Shown here: positions 40,287-49,154 of the stretch, piece after piece
Layout of the letters: each line of letters begins with the position of its first letter
Numbering within the stretch: position 1 is the first letter of the stretch
Source of the DNA: Stakelama sediminis
GTDB lineage: Bacteria > Pseudomonadota > Alphaproteobacteria > Sphingomonadales > Sphingomonadaceae
Direction of reading: 5' to 3'
DNA: 64,000 nt
Assembly (NCBI RefSeq): GCF_014199335.1
Contig: NZ_JACIJI010000002.1
Coordinates: 62,001-126,000, forward strand
Notes under the pieces: generated by a model
Seen by the model: the letters and a program-made list of their open reading frames with translations, nothing else
Told to the model about the DNA's origin: nothing
Databases searched by the model: none
Translations under genes and position numbers: made by a program

Positions 40287-40466
40287 CTAGCGCGGCGCGA
40301 TTCCGCGTCTGGCGAGTTCGTCACCGATGATGCGGATTGTGAATGACGCATCGTTGAATGCCGAGCGGCAAGGTGCCTTGGCTTGGCAACGCAGGGCTTG
40401 GGCGAACAGATCGCGGAGCTGCGCGTTGGATTTTATGCTTAGATTTTCGCGTGTCAGGTAGAACAT
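40287..40466 (-). CDS. small hypothetical protein
   Basis: A 59-residue protein starting MFYLTRENLSIKSNAQLRDL after a GGAGGAG site. It has two cysteines in the centre (LRCQAKAPCRSAF) and a basic C-terminus. Unknown family; proteins like this are common on conjugative elements. It is the only minus-strand gene between the restriction cassette and ardA. Confidence 0.6.
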   Translation of the reverse strand: MFYLTRENLSIKSNAQLRDLFAQALRCQAKAPCRSAFNDASFTIRIIGDELARRGIAPR

Positions 40467-41047
40467 CGTCTCCTCCTTCATGTCATTTCGCAGCCCGGCA
40501 TGGGCCGCGTTCGGGAGGAGCCTCATTTCGCTATGTCAGTCGTGATGCATTCCGCACGCAGTTATCGGAAGCGAAGGTTGCCGGAGCAGGCTTTACGCCT
40601 TGCATCCCTATGGCTGGCTACGAAGTAAGGTTCTGGGAGATAAGCGCGCTTTGATGGGCGCTTGAAAAGATATGGGGGAGGAAAGAGGTCTGACTGGCCT
40701 TGTGGAAATCGTCCGCCAGAAAATCATCGCCAGTGAAGCGGCATACGTTCGTATGCGGTTTGCCAAATGTTCTGTTTTGCCGTTGCCTACCGGCCTACGC
40801 TCTATGCGCATGGGCGCACCGAGCCTTTGAAAGGTCTCGGCCCATTCGGGTGACGATCACGAACGGGTGAAGTCTAGGGCGCTGCCCCCAGCGCGCTTCG
40901 GATCACGTTCCGCCCAGCTTCCTACACTGACGTTTTCGTGCAGCAGGTTCCCCGCGAACGTGCCCACTCCGCTTGCCCCCCGATGCTCGCCGCATGGGCA
41001 GGGTTTCAGAAACGCAACCTGAAACCCAAACATGACGGAGAATTGAA
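40467..41047. other. long upstream region of ardA
   Basis: About 580 bases with no secure gene. A 52-codon plus-strand frame (40672-40830) exists but lacks a good ribosome site. ardA genes often have long single-stranded-DNA promoters (ssi-like hairpins) for early expression in recipients; such a structure could lie here but was not identified. Confidence 0.35.
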
Positions 41048-41584
41048 ATGGGAGAAGCAATCGCAATCACGAAAACCGAAAACCCCCGCATCTATGTGGC
41101 CTGCCTTGCCGCCTACAATAACGGCTATTTGCATGGGCGCTGGATTGATGCCGCGCAGGATGCTTGGGCCATCTATGACGATGTTAAGGCGATGCTCGCT
41201 GCCTCGCCAATCACGGAGGCCGAGGAATGGGCCATCCATGACTATGAGGGGTTCGGCAATGTCCGTATCTCTGAATACGCGGGGTTTGCCTATGTGAGCG
41301 AACTTGCCGCCTTTATCGCGGAGCATGGCGAATTGGGCCTTTGCCTACTGGAACACTACAGCGGCGAGATCGAGGAGGCTCGCGAGGCCTTGGAAGATCG
41401 CTATATCGGCACCTATTCGAGCCTTGCCGACTATGCGCAGGAGGTAACGGAGGACTCCATCACGATACCGCAGGCGCTTGCCTACTATATCGACTGGCAG
41501 GCGATGGCTCGCGACGCGGAAATGAGCGGTGACGTGTTCACAGTTCAGACCGCTTGGGATTCCATCCATGTGTTCGCGGGGTGA
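41048..41584 (+). CDS. ardA: ArdA antirestriction DNA mimic
   Basis: A 178-residue acidic protein that mimics bent B-DNA and blocks type I restriction enzymes when the element enters a new host. Typical ArdA text: RIYVACLAAYNNGYLHGRWI at the start, EWAIHDYEGFGNVRISEYAG in the middle, then AYYIDWQAMARD. It is strongly enriched in Asp and Glu. A 102-residue gene follows after 5 bases. It lies on an element that also carries its own restriction-like cassette. Confidence 0.95.
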   Translation: MGEAIAITKTENPRIYVACLAAYNNGYLHGRWIDAAQDAWAIYDDVKAMLAASPITEAEEWAIHDYEGFGNVRISEYAGFAYVSELAAFIAEHGELGLCLLEHYSGEIEEAREALEDRYIGTYSSLADYAQEVTEDSITIPQALAYYIDWQAMARDAEMSGDVFTVQTAWDSIHVFAG

Positions 41585-41589
41585 CGAGC

Positions 41590-41898
41590 ATGGAACCTGA
41601 CACATTTTCCTTCACATGGCAGGGCATCGAGATCGAAGCGATTTACACGCCCCGCAAATGGAGCGTTGTCGATTGTCTGGAAATCAAGAGCGTCAATCCC
41701 GCTCGCGCCCCGCTGCCAATCACCGATACGGGCTATCTGTGCTGCTACCTTGTGCCTGAATCGCAGTCCGAGCCGACTGTACCAGATGGTCGCGAAATCG
41801 TGGCGCAGGTCGTCGCCCAGCTAGACGCGCAGGCGCGCTCGCGGAAATGGCAGGCCTACGTTGAAGCCAGCAGGCAAGGCGACTTGTTCAGCTTGTGA
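41590..41898 (+). CDS. hypothetical protein in ardA operon
   Basis: A 102-residue protein starting MEPDTFSFTWQGIEIEAIYT. The GTGACGAGC stretch before the start gives a weak ribosome site. It has a beta-rich N-terminal half and a helical C-terminal half (IVAQVVAQLDAQARSRKWQA). Conserved small partners of ardA exist, but I cannot name a family. Confidence 0.6.
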   Translation: MEPDTFSFTWQGIEIEAIYTPRKWSVVDCLEIKSVNPARAPLPITDTGYLCCYLVPESQSEPTVPDGREIVAQVVAQLDAQARSRKWQAYVEASRQGDLFSL

Positions 41899-41916
41899 CC
41901 GCCTAAAAAACGCGGA

Positions 41917-41943
41917 GCGCCGTGCCCATCATCGGCACGGCGC
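41917..41943. repeat. hairpin repeat copy 1
   Basis: GCGCCGTGCC-CATCATC-GGCACGGCGC: 10-bp perfect stem, 7-base loop. It has a near-identical copy at 42997-43023 (25 of 27 bases). A T-run follows only on the minus strand (rc of AAAAAA at about 41905-41910). Confidence 0.75.
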
Positions 41944-42059
41944 GCTTCATCTGCGAATGGTGAAGCGCAAAGCTAACTAAGCAAATGATATAATGAAGAA
42001 AATTGGCAACAATTTTCCATATTGTAAAGGCTTGCTGTATCATTTTCCAAGAAGGTGAA

Positions 42060-42974
42060 ATGATGGCAGTAAGAAATTCAGAGTTCAATTCAGCAAGTTC
42101 TTTAATGGCAACAGGCGATGCGGCTTCATCCAACACAATGGCTTTGGTCATTGACGTGCAGGATTTCGCTCGCATGGATGCGGCAGATGCGCGAAACTAT
42201 GCCGAGCATCTCGCAAGCAACTTAACGGCGCTTCGCGAGAGCGGTGTTCCAGTCACATGGGTCACCATGCGGAAAGACGCTCAACTCTACGAGCCGACCC
42301 CTAGCGCATCGGATAGCGCGCCGCAGGTTCGCAATCTCGACCAACTTCGCGAAATGGGTTTTCACGGCATCGACGCAGATCACGAAAACAGCGAGATTTT
42401 CCGCGATTTCATCACGAATTTCGGACCGAGAACCGACGAAGCAGTTTCCGTGAAATCGGTCAAAAGCGCTCTTGTCGAGCGTGCGGACGCGGAAGGCAGA
42501 CCAGATTACCAGAATGCATTGGCGGCTGAATGCGGAGAGGCGTTCGACACCTATTTTACAGGCGGCAAGACGCTTGCGGAATACATGGGAGACGTTGACA
42601 ACACCATTCTGATGGGAGCTGTGTCCTCGCATTGTATTTCGGAAACGGCTGTCAGCGCCGCCATTAAAGGACGCAACCCGGTTATTGTGACAGATGCGGT
42701 TTTGAGCTGGCAAGGCGACGATGCTTTGGTCAATCCACGCAGCTCTGTGCAGCTCTGGCGTGGAACGGGTGGCGACAGCGCTAACTTCGATGCTTTTCAT
42801 CAGGGAAAAATGAACGCCGCAATTTCAAGCATCGTGTCCGATGACCGCAGAGGATTCACGTCAGATCAGGTTGCGGCGATTTCAAACATTGGTTTTGTCT
42901 CGTCGGCAGCGCTAGTGCCTCAACTGCGATCAACCGGTTCAGCGTCGGGCGCTACCTATCAGCCAATTATCTGA
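42060..42974 (+). CDS. isochorismatase-like cysteine hydrolase
   Basis: A 304-residue protein. The family triad is visible: Asp in MALVIDVQDFARM, and the nucleophile Cys in ILMGAVSSHCISETAVSAAI with the VSS-H turn before it. Members cleave amides or vinyl ethers (isochorismate, nicotinamide, N-carbamoyl compounds); the substrate here is unknown. The N-terminal 20-residue extension and a Ser/Gly-rich C-terminal tail are unusual. Two adjacent ATGs (42060, 42063) follow GAAGGTGA. The gene is preceded by an A/T-rich promoter region and flanked by the repeated hairpin. Confidence 0.82.
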   Translation: MMAVRNSEFNSASSLMATGDAASSNTMALVIDVQDFARMDAADARNYAEHLASNLTALRESGVPVTWVTMRKDAQLYEPTPSASDSAPQVRNLDQLREMGFHGIDADHENSEIFRDFITNFGPRTDEAVSVKSVKSALVERADAEGRPDYQNALAAECGEAFDTYFTGGKTLAEYMGDVDNTILMGAVSSHCISETAVSAAIKGRNPVIVTDAVLSWQGDDALVNPRSSVQLWRGTGGDSANFDAFHQGKMNAAISSIVSDDRRGFTSDQVAAISNIGFVSSAALVPQLRSTGSASGATYQPII

Positions 42975-42996
42975 TAATTCAAATGGGAAGATGATC

Positions 42997-43023
42997 GCGC
43001 CGCGCCCACCATCGGCACGGCGC
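42997..43023. repeat. hairpin repeat copy 2
   Basis: GCGCCGCGCC-CACCATC-GGCACGGCGC, 25 of 27 bases identical to 41917-41943. It lies 22 bases after the isochorismatase stop and is followed by AATCTATTTT, so it may serve as its terminator. Confidence 0.7.
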
Positions 43024-43117
43024 AATCTATTTTCGGTCCCGCTTTCGGGTTTCAAAACGGCCCAAATCAGCCATATATGCTTGGATAAGTTGGATGGCAT
43101 CGCTGCCGTCAACGGTG

Positions 43118-43132
43118 CGGGGGTAACGATGG
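43118..43132. repeat. attP inverted arm, right-end copy
   Basis: CGGGGGTAACGATGG is the exact reverse complement of 19648-19662. It is placed five bases before the 14-bp core. Confidence 0.85.
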
Positions 43133-43137
43133 CAACG

Positions 43138-43151
43138 CTCCTCCGCTACCA
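43138..43151 (+). repeat. attR core
   Basis: CTCCTCCGCTACCA is an exact copy of the tRNA-Met 3' end. It marks the right end of the mobile element. Confidence 0.9.
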
Positions 43152-43170
43152 CTTGTATAGTCCGGGTGGA

Positions 43171-43428
43171 TTATGTCGGACGTTTTCCAGATGCCGGCTT
43201 TAGAACGGTGGCGAGGCTGCCGGTGATTTCGATGCGGGCATGGTCGGGTGCTTGCGGGTCGTTGCTGACGTGAACAGCTTCGATCAGGCTCCGGACGACG
43301 GGAGCGATCTTTTTCGCGTGCTTGCCACCAATGATGGCATTGCCGAGCATCTTCACTCGGAGACGATGCTTTAATGTTGGCTGAGTCTGGCGGTTTTTGA
43401 CTGGGATGGTGGCCGCCGGTGGGGGGGA
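43171..43428 (-). pseudogene. possible C-terminal remnant of an older serine recombinase
   Basis: An open frame of about 85 codons without a good start. Its end (APVVRSLIEAVHVSNDPQAP, then ARIEITGSLATVL) resembles the C-terminal region of serine recombinases. The stop lies 20 bases from the att core and reads toward it, just as the intact integrase reads into the tRNA. It probably remains from an earlier element at the same tRNA. Resemblance is by eye and tentative. Confidence 0.42.
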
Positions 43429-43460
43429 TCACCGGCGGCCGGTTCGGCTGGCCTTGAGGG

Positions 43461-46400
43461 CTACCAGCCGAAACTGGCGGTGACCCGGCCCGAGACGGCG
43501 GCGCGCCCTTGTTGCTGCTCGGCGCCGAGTTCTCCGCCGAGACTGAACTGGTCCTGGCCGCCGGTCAGCCGAATCCGGCCCAGCCAGCCGCTGTCACGCG
43601 TGCCGCCGGGAATGGTGAAGCTGTCGCCGGTCGTGAAGGCGGCGGTAGTGTCGGCGATGGCACCGCCGACGATTTCGCGGCGACCGCCCTCGACTTCCAG
43701 CCGCAGCCATGTTTCCTGGGGGTTGAGGCTGCCCAGATCGTAGCGCAGGGTCATGGTGCCCGAGGCGGCAAGTTCATCGCTGGTGCGTGCATCCACGCTC
43801 AGGTCATACGCATCGCCGCCGCCGCTGTCGCTATGGGCTTCTTCGTGCATCCGGAAATACTGGATGCCGCCGGTGGGACGAATGCCGATTCGCTTCGTCA
43901 GTTGCAGGTCATAGGACATCGACCCGATCAACGAATAAAGCATGCCGTGCCATTTGGAGTCGGCGACGCGGCTATAACTGTCGGTATCGAACCGACGCGT
44001 GCCGTCGAAATCCAGCCGCGCGATACCGCCACGCGCAGCCAGACCCAGGCCGCCGAACCGCGCGCGCCAGTGGATCGCCGCTTCATATTGCCCGATCGAC
44101 ACTTCGTCGTTTGACGAATTGTCATGATCGAGACCCAGCGCAAAGGAGAGCATACCGCCGATATAGCCCAGCCCGCCGACCTTATGCTCGGCGCCCGCGC
44201 TGGCACCCCAGCCGCCGACCGAATAGGTGGCGGTATCGCCAAGCCCCTTAGAGGTGCCCCAGCCGATCGACTGGCCCCATATGTTCCAGTGCCCGGCTTC
44301 CTCGTTGGCCGGAACCCTGTCGGTCAGGAACCGGGCACCGGCGCGTGCCGCAAGCGTCACCGATTCGAACAGGCCGCCCGCCTGTTCGGGAAGGAATTGG
44401 CGATAGTCATGCAGGAAGGTTTCGCCATCGGTTATCGACAGGAAGGTTCCGGCGATGTTTTGATCCTTGTCCAGCACATTGAATATTGCGTCATAGGCGG
44501 CGCTTTCCGCCTTGTTCATGCCCAGTTCGGTCGCGCTTTTCCGCAGGATGGACAAGGTGACGGTGCCGGCATCGGCGTCGGCCGAAACGCTGCTCTTGAA
44601 CAGATAGGGCAGGACGGCGCCGGTGCTGCTCAGCGCGTCGCCTCCGGTGATCGATCCCGCCTGAACGATCACATGATCGCCCAGCGAATCGGCAATGTTG
44701 GTCAGGTGGACGAGCACCTTGGCACCGTCGGAGAAGCCGGCGTTTCCGGTGACATGGTATAGGGTGTTGGTGTCGTTGGCGCCGTCGATGGTGACCCCGA
44801 TCATGCCGGTCCCGCTGACATTCAGGCTGTTCAGTGCGACGGTGCCGCTGTTCGTGGCGTCCAGCGTCCCCGAAACGGTCGCGTTCAGGCCGCTGCTACC
44901 GGTAATCTTGCCCTGCAGCACGGTGCCCTTGCCCAGCATCAGGGTATCGGCCCCGCCGCCGAAATCGACATCGGACTGCATCTGCGCACTGTCGGAAAGT
45001 GTAAGCGTATCGGCTCCGCTGCCGAAGGATACGCTGCCGTTGAGTTTGCCGTTACCCGAAAGGGCAAGCTGGTTGTCGCCGCCGCCGAAATCGACGGCGC
45101 CGTTGACGCTGCCGGCGGCGATATCGAACGTGTCTGCGCCGCTGCCGAACCGAACCTCGCCGCGGATCACCGGTGCCGACGCGTCGTCTGCATCGGGTGC
45201 CACCTGCTGCACCGTCACACCATTGCCGTTGTGGCTGAGGTCGATGGCAATGGCCTGACTGGAATCGCTGTTGCCTCCCTGAGCGGTGATGGCACCGCTG
45301 TTGGTGAGACTGGTCAGCGTGCCGGATTCGTCGTTAATCGCGATGGCGGTTGCATCGGTGTCGACGCCGGCCTGAATGGTGCCGCTGTTGGAAAGGTTGC
45401 CGGATTGCGCGCCTGCATCGATCAGGATTGCAGTGGCGACGTCGGCGGCATCGCCACCGCCCGATGCCGTGATGGTGCCGCTGTTAGTGATGTCGGGCGC
45501 AATCGCTCCATCGCCGAAGTGAATTGCCGTTGCATTGGCCGCACTGCTTGCCTGAACCGTGCCGGAGACGGACAGCCCACCCGAAAGGTCGACATTTCCT
45601 CCGGTACCGCCGACCTGAAGTGCCGTTGCGTTGATGCCGTCATATACGCCGCTGGCGGTGATCGAACCACGCACCACCAGTCCATGGCCGCCGTCATCGC
45701 CGTCGACCGCGCCGAGGGTGATATCCTTGTTCGCGGCACCGATTTCCAGTGCCGGTGCTGAACCATAGGACACGATTGCAGCGCTGCCTTCGTCCGAATC
45801 CGGAATGCCGTCGCCATCCTCGTCATCATTGTCGGAGTCGGTATCGGTCGGAGGAATATCGAGGAGCACGCCGCCGGCGACATTGCCGGCGATCCGGACG
45901 GCCGGTCCGCCGATCAGCAGGTCGTCATCGTCAAGCGTGCTGGTATCGGAAGGAGGCGTGGTATAGCGAAAACCGGTCGCCCCGACACTTCCCTGCAGCA
46001 CGACGGCACCGCCGACGTCGCCGTCCACGGCGACGCCCACCGAGTCCTTGCCCTGAACCGTAACCGCACCGCTGATTTTCACGTCGCCCGATACATCGCC
46101 GGTATGGACGCCATAGCCGTTGTCGCCGGTGACGGTGATGGTGCCGCTGCTGTTGATCGAGCCGGTAAGCGGGCCGCCCAGCGCAATTCCGCCGGAGTCA
46201 TTGCCGTTTACGGTGATCGAGCCGGTGTTTACGATGCTGCCGGTAAAGCCCGTGTCGGTGCGGATACCGAAGCGATCGCTGCCCTCGGCGAACGGGCCGT
46301 CCAGATCGCCGTCATCATCATTGTCGGTCGGCGTGTAGCTTTCATCCAGAATGATGTTGCCGCCATTGGTGATCGTTCCCGATCCGGCTGCCGTGGCCTC

Positions 46401-46667
46401 TATCCCGACGGCGCCATCGGCGTCGGTAATCTGGATCGTACCCTCATTATCGACGTCGTTGTGGCTGTTGAGTGTGACCGCACTGCCGCTGGTCGGTACT
46501 ACCGATCCATCGGCAGTGATCTTGATATCGTCCTGGGCACCGTCATTGGCCGTGGCGGTTGCGACGGGTGTCGTAACCTTGGTGTCGATCGTTGTCTGCG
46601 CGGCCGCGGGCAGCGCCGCGAGCATCAGGACAGAGGTAAGGCTGGTGGTGCAAAGCAGGGTACGCAT
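43461..46667 (-). CDS. autotransporter adhesin-like outer-membrane protein
   Basis: A 1068-residue type V secreted protein. The signal peptide is residues 1-23. The passenger (to about 700) has repeated beta-helix strands (TNSGTI-type repeats), an Asp-rich calcium-type stretch (DTDSDNDDEDGDGIPDSDEG) and RTX-like repeats (FGSGADTLTLSD and three relatives). The C-terminal 270 residues form the beta barrel ending in an aromatic Trp. It follows a TonB receptor by 66 bases and may be in the same ECF-sigma operon. Confidence 0.88.
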   Translation of the reverse strand: MRTLLCTTSLTSVLMLAALPAAAQTTIDTKVTTPVATATANDGAQDDIKITADGSVVPTSGSAVTLNSHNDVDNEGTIQITDADGAVGIEATAAGSGTITNGGNIILDESYTPTDNDDDGDLDGPFAEGSDRFGIRTDTGFTGSIVNTGSITVNGNDSGGIALGGPLTGSINSSGTITVTGDNGYGVHTGDVSGDVKISGAVTVQGKDSVGVAVDGDVGGAVVLQGSVGATGFRYTTPPSDTSTLDDDDLLIGGPAVRIAGNVAGGVLLDIPPTDTDSDNDDEDGDGIPDSDEGSAAIVSYGSAPALEIGAANKDITLGAVDGDDGGHGLVVRGSITASGVYDGINATALQVGGTGGNVDLSGGLSVSGTVQASSAANATAIHFGDGAIAPDITNSGTITASGGGDAADVATAILIDAGAQSGNLSNSGTIQAGVDTDATAIAINDESGTLTSLTNSGAITAQGGNSDSSQAIAIDLSHNGNGVTVQQVAPDADDASAPVIRGEVRFGSGADTFDIAAGSVNGAVDFGGGDNQLALSGNGKLNGSVSFGSGADTLTLSDSAQMQSDVDFGGGADTLMLGKGTVLQGKITGSSGLNATVSGTLDATNSGTVALNSLNVSGTGMIGVTIDGANDTNTLYHVTGNAGFSDGAKVLVHLTNIADSLGDHVIVQAGSITGGDALSSTGAVLPYLFKSSVSADADAGTVTLSILRKSATELGMNKAESAAYDAIFNVLDKDQNIAGTFLSITDGETFLHDYRQFLPEQAGGLFESVTLAARAGARFLTDRVPANEEAGHWNIWGQSIGWGTSKGLGDTATYSVGGWGASAGAEHKVGGLGYIGGMLSFALGLDHDNSSNDEVSIGQYEAAIHWRARFGGLGLAARGGIARLDFDGTRRFDTDSYSRVADSKWHGMLYSLIGSMSYDLQLTKRIGIRPTGGIQYFRMHEEAHSDSGGGDAYDLSVDARTSDELAASGTMTLRYDLGSLNPQETWLRLEVEGGRREIVGGAIADTTAAFTTGDSFTIPGGTRDSGWLGRIRLTGGQDQFSLGGELGAEQQQGRAAVSGRVTASFGW

Positions 46668-46733
46668 CTCGCTCCTCGAACATGGTTTCGGGAACGAGAC
46701 GGAGTGCTGCGTACAAACCCGTAAAAGAAAATC

Positions 46734-49154
46734 TCAGAAGCTGATGTCGGTGCCGATACGCAGCGTCCGGGGACGCAATGGCGTGATCTGGTCGCCGTCG
46801 CGAACCTGAAAGGGGCTGCCCAGTGCAAAGCGGTTGCCCCGCGAATCGAAGAGATTGGTCAGGCTGGCCGACACGCCCCAGCGCTGCGTGCCGAATCGTA
46901 TATCCACACCGGTGTCGAAATAATTGCCCTGCGGCTGGCTGAGGCCGGGGCCGACGCCCAGTACCGATTTACCCATATACCGGCCATAGCCGCTGACCTG
47001 CAGTGTCCGGCCATTGCCCATTGCACGGCTATATTCGATATGTGTCGTGCCACTCACGTCCGCGACATTGGGCAGCGTACTCGAACGGCTGATATCCGTT
47101 ATCAGCACGCTCATCAGCAGCGGGTCGGGAATCGTTACCTTGCTGTCGTTCAGGTAGAGGGCGCCGCCGACCGTCAGGCCGGATACCGGGCGCCATGATG
47201 CGGCAACGCCCAGTGAATGCACCCGTCCGTTTCCGATATTGGCGGTTGCCGGAAATCCCAGGCCGTTGATGATATCCGCCTGAATATCGTCCCACCGCGT
47301 CAGGGCGATTGAGGCGGAAATGTCGAACGGTGCGTGGTCGCCGCCCTGCCAGCGCATTCCTGCCTCCCAGGTGCCCACCCGGTCGCCGCGGAAACGCTGA
47401 ACATAATCGCGATGCAGGGCCAGTCCGCCGGGACGATATCCTTCGGCATAGCGGGCGAAGACCGACATGCCTTGAACGAGCCGGTAGTGCAGGCCGAAAG
47501 AGGGCAGGGCACGGGTTTCCGTACGACTTGCCTGCGCGTCCGGATCGATGCGCAGGGCAAAGACAGGCTGAATATCCTGCGCCTGCCCCGACAACCGGGT
47601 CCAGGTGAGCCGTCCGCCGCCGGTGATCAGCAGACCGTCGAACGGTGCCGCGCTTGCCTGTGCATAAAGCGTTACTTCATCCACCCGATTGCGGATTCCG
47701 GCCAGCGGCGCCACCCGGCTGTCATCGGTGACGTTGCGATGGACACGGCTGATGGCGGTCATGCCGTTGATCCCGACCACCCAGCCGCTACCATCGTCAT
47801 TGCTGTGCGACAGCCGCGTTTCCGAATTGACCAGATGAATGCGCTGGCTCTCGTCATAGGCGCTCAGCGCCAGCGCGGCGAAGGAGAGATGCGGCGTCTT
47901 TAGCGCTTCACCATTGAGCGTGGTCGTCGCGTCGAACCGCTCGGTCAGATACTGATCGACGATGCCGGTGGTGGAGGTCAGTTGCGCCGACCCGATTTCT
48001 CCCGAAATCGTGATCGAACCGGACGCATAGTCATTGCGATAGGGCTGGGCGAGGCCGCTGGCACGGCTCAGGCCGTCGCCGTCGCGGTCCGCATATTGCG
48101 CATCGCGTCCCCGGATATGCTGGAACGTGCCTTCCAGCGTGATCGACCAGTCAGGCACCGGATCGAAGCGCAGGCTGGCGCGACCGCCGACGGTACGTAC
48201 CTGATTGACGTCATGCTTTCCGCGCAGGGGGTCGTCGATATAACCGCCGTCGATTCCTGCATACCCAACCGCGCGAACGGCAAGCCGGTCCTCAACGATC
48301 GGCAGATTGACGATTGCACCGCCGTCCCCACCCGGGGCGCCATGCTGCGTAAACGAAGCGCCGGTCCAGCCCTGTCCGCCGCTGTGATCTAGGTCGGGCG
48401 GCCGGGGCACGATACGCACTATACCGCCCAGTGCTCCAGCGCCGTAAAGCGTGCCCTGCGGCCCTTGCAGCACCTCTACGCGCTTTACATCATACAGCCG
48501 CAGATCCGGGTCGGGGGCGCTATAGGTGATGCGCATATCGCCCCAATATTCGCCGACTGTGCTCTGGGTCGGTCCGGTAAAGCTGGAATCCGCAATGCCG
48601 CGAATGAACAGCTTGTTGCGACCCGGCCCCAGATGGGTCGAACTCAGGCTGGCGCTCTTCGTCAAAATCGCATCGGTCCCCCGCGCGCTATCGGCAAAGT
48701 TCAGCGAGTCGCCCGAAATAATAGTGGCGCTACCGTCATAATCGGACAGCGGGATAGCGCGTTTCGTGGCGGTGACGATGATTTCCCGTGCCGGTTGAAC
48801 GGGTGCAGGGGAGAGGCGCTGGCGAACAGTCGTCATAGGACGCACCGGCTTCGGCGCAGCCTCTATGAGGAATGTTCCGGGACCGGTTTGTCGAATGCGG
48901 GCTCCCGTACCGCGTAGCAGCCGGACAAGCGCCTGATGCGCGCTCAAGTTTCCTGAAAGCGCGTGTACCCGCATTCCGGCAAGCCGCTGGTCGCGCAGTC
49001 CGATGCTCGTGCCCGTCTGCCGCCCGATTGCGAGGATCGCCTGATCAAGCCGGGTGGTGGACACTTGCACGGCGGGTTGACGTTCGCGGGCCAGCGCGGG
49101 CGATGCCATGGCTAGTGCAGCAATGGCCAGGAGCGTCGGGTCAGGGTGCCGCAT
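46734..49154 (-). CDS. TonB-dependent receptor with STN signalling domain
   Basis: An 806-residue FecA/FpvA-type outer-membrane transducer. After the signal peptide comes a secretin/TonB short N-terminal domain (VSTTRLDQAILAIGRQTGTS to about residue 100), which contacts FecR. Then come the plug (REIIVTATKR, LEVLQGPQGTLYGAGALGG-like text) and a 22-strand barrel ending in Phe (RIGTDISF). The ATG at 49154 overlaps the fecR stop by 14 bases. The substrate is unknown, perhaps a siderophore. Confidence 0.92.
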   Translation of the reverse strand: MRHPDPTLLAIAALAMASPALARERQPAVQVSTTRLDQAILAIGRQTGTSIGLRDQRLAGMRVHALSGNLSAHQALVRLLRGTGARIRQTGPGTFLIEAAPKPVRPMTTVRQRLSPAPVQPAREIIVTATKRAIPLSDYDGSATIISGDSLNFADSARGTDAILTKSASLSSTHLGPGRNKLFIRGIADSSFTGPTQSTVGEYWGDMRITYSAPDPDLRLYDVKRVEVLQGPQGTLYGAGALGGIVRIVPRPPDLDHSGGQGWTGASFTQHGAPGGDGGAIVNLPIVEDRLAVRAVGYAGIDGGYIDDPLRGKHDVNQVRTVGGRASLRFDPVPDWSITLEGTFQHIRGRDAQYADRDGDGLSRASGLAQPYRNDYASGSITISGEIGSAQLTSTTGIVDQYLTERFDATTTLNGEALKTPHLSFAALALSAYDESQRIHLVNSETRLSHSNDDGSGWVVGINGMTAISRVHRNVTDDSRVAPLAGIRNRVDEVTLYAQASAAPFDGLLITGGGRLTWTRLSGQAQDIQPVFALRIDPDAQASRTETRALPSFGLHYRLVQGMSVFARYAEGYRPGGLALHRDYVQRFRGDRVGTWEAGMRWQGGDHAPFDISASIALTRWDDIQADIINGLGFPATANIGNGRVHSLGVAASWRPVSGLTVGGALYLNDSKVTIPDPLLMSVLITDISRSSTLPNVADVSGTTHIEYSRAMGNGRTLQVSGYGRYMGKSVLGVGPGLSQPQGNYFDTGVDIRFGTQRWGVSASLTNLFDSRGNRFALGSPFQVRDGDQITPLRPRTLRIGTDISF

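Larger units (their letters stand above)
19637..43151. mobile_element. integrative mobilizable element in tRNA-Met
   Basis: About 23.5 kb bounded by a 14-bp direct repeat of the tRNA 3' end (19637-19650 and 43138-43151). A large serine recombinase gene sits at the left end. The element has a coupling protein, MobC and a relaxase but no mating-pair secretion genes, so it should need a helper conjugation system. Cargo comprises AbiE, a GroES-like fusion, a restriction-like cassette, ArdA and an isochorismatase-like hydrolase. Parts of the restriction cassette, notably about 33000-34100, look richer in A/T than the flanking chromosome. Confidence 0.92.

Noticed and set aside
40672..40830. 52-codon frame before ardA
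   Set aside because: No ribosome site and no similarity; kept only as a note in the region entry.
43157..43168. ATAGTCCGGGTG resembles the tRNA anticodon-arm sequence ATAATCCGGGTG
   Set aside because: Only 12 bases with one mismatch and no surrounding tRNA structure; likely chance.
44900..46500. Repetitive DNA, considered as CRISPR or tandem repeats
   Set aside because: Repeats are imperfect and in frame; they encode beta-helix and RTX-like repeats of the autotransporter.
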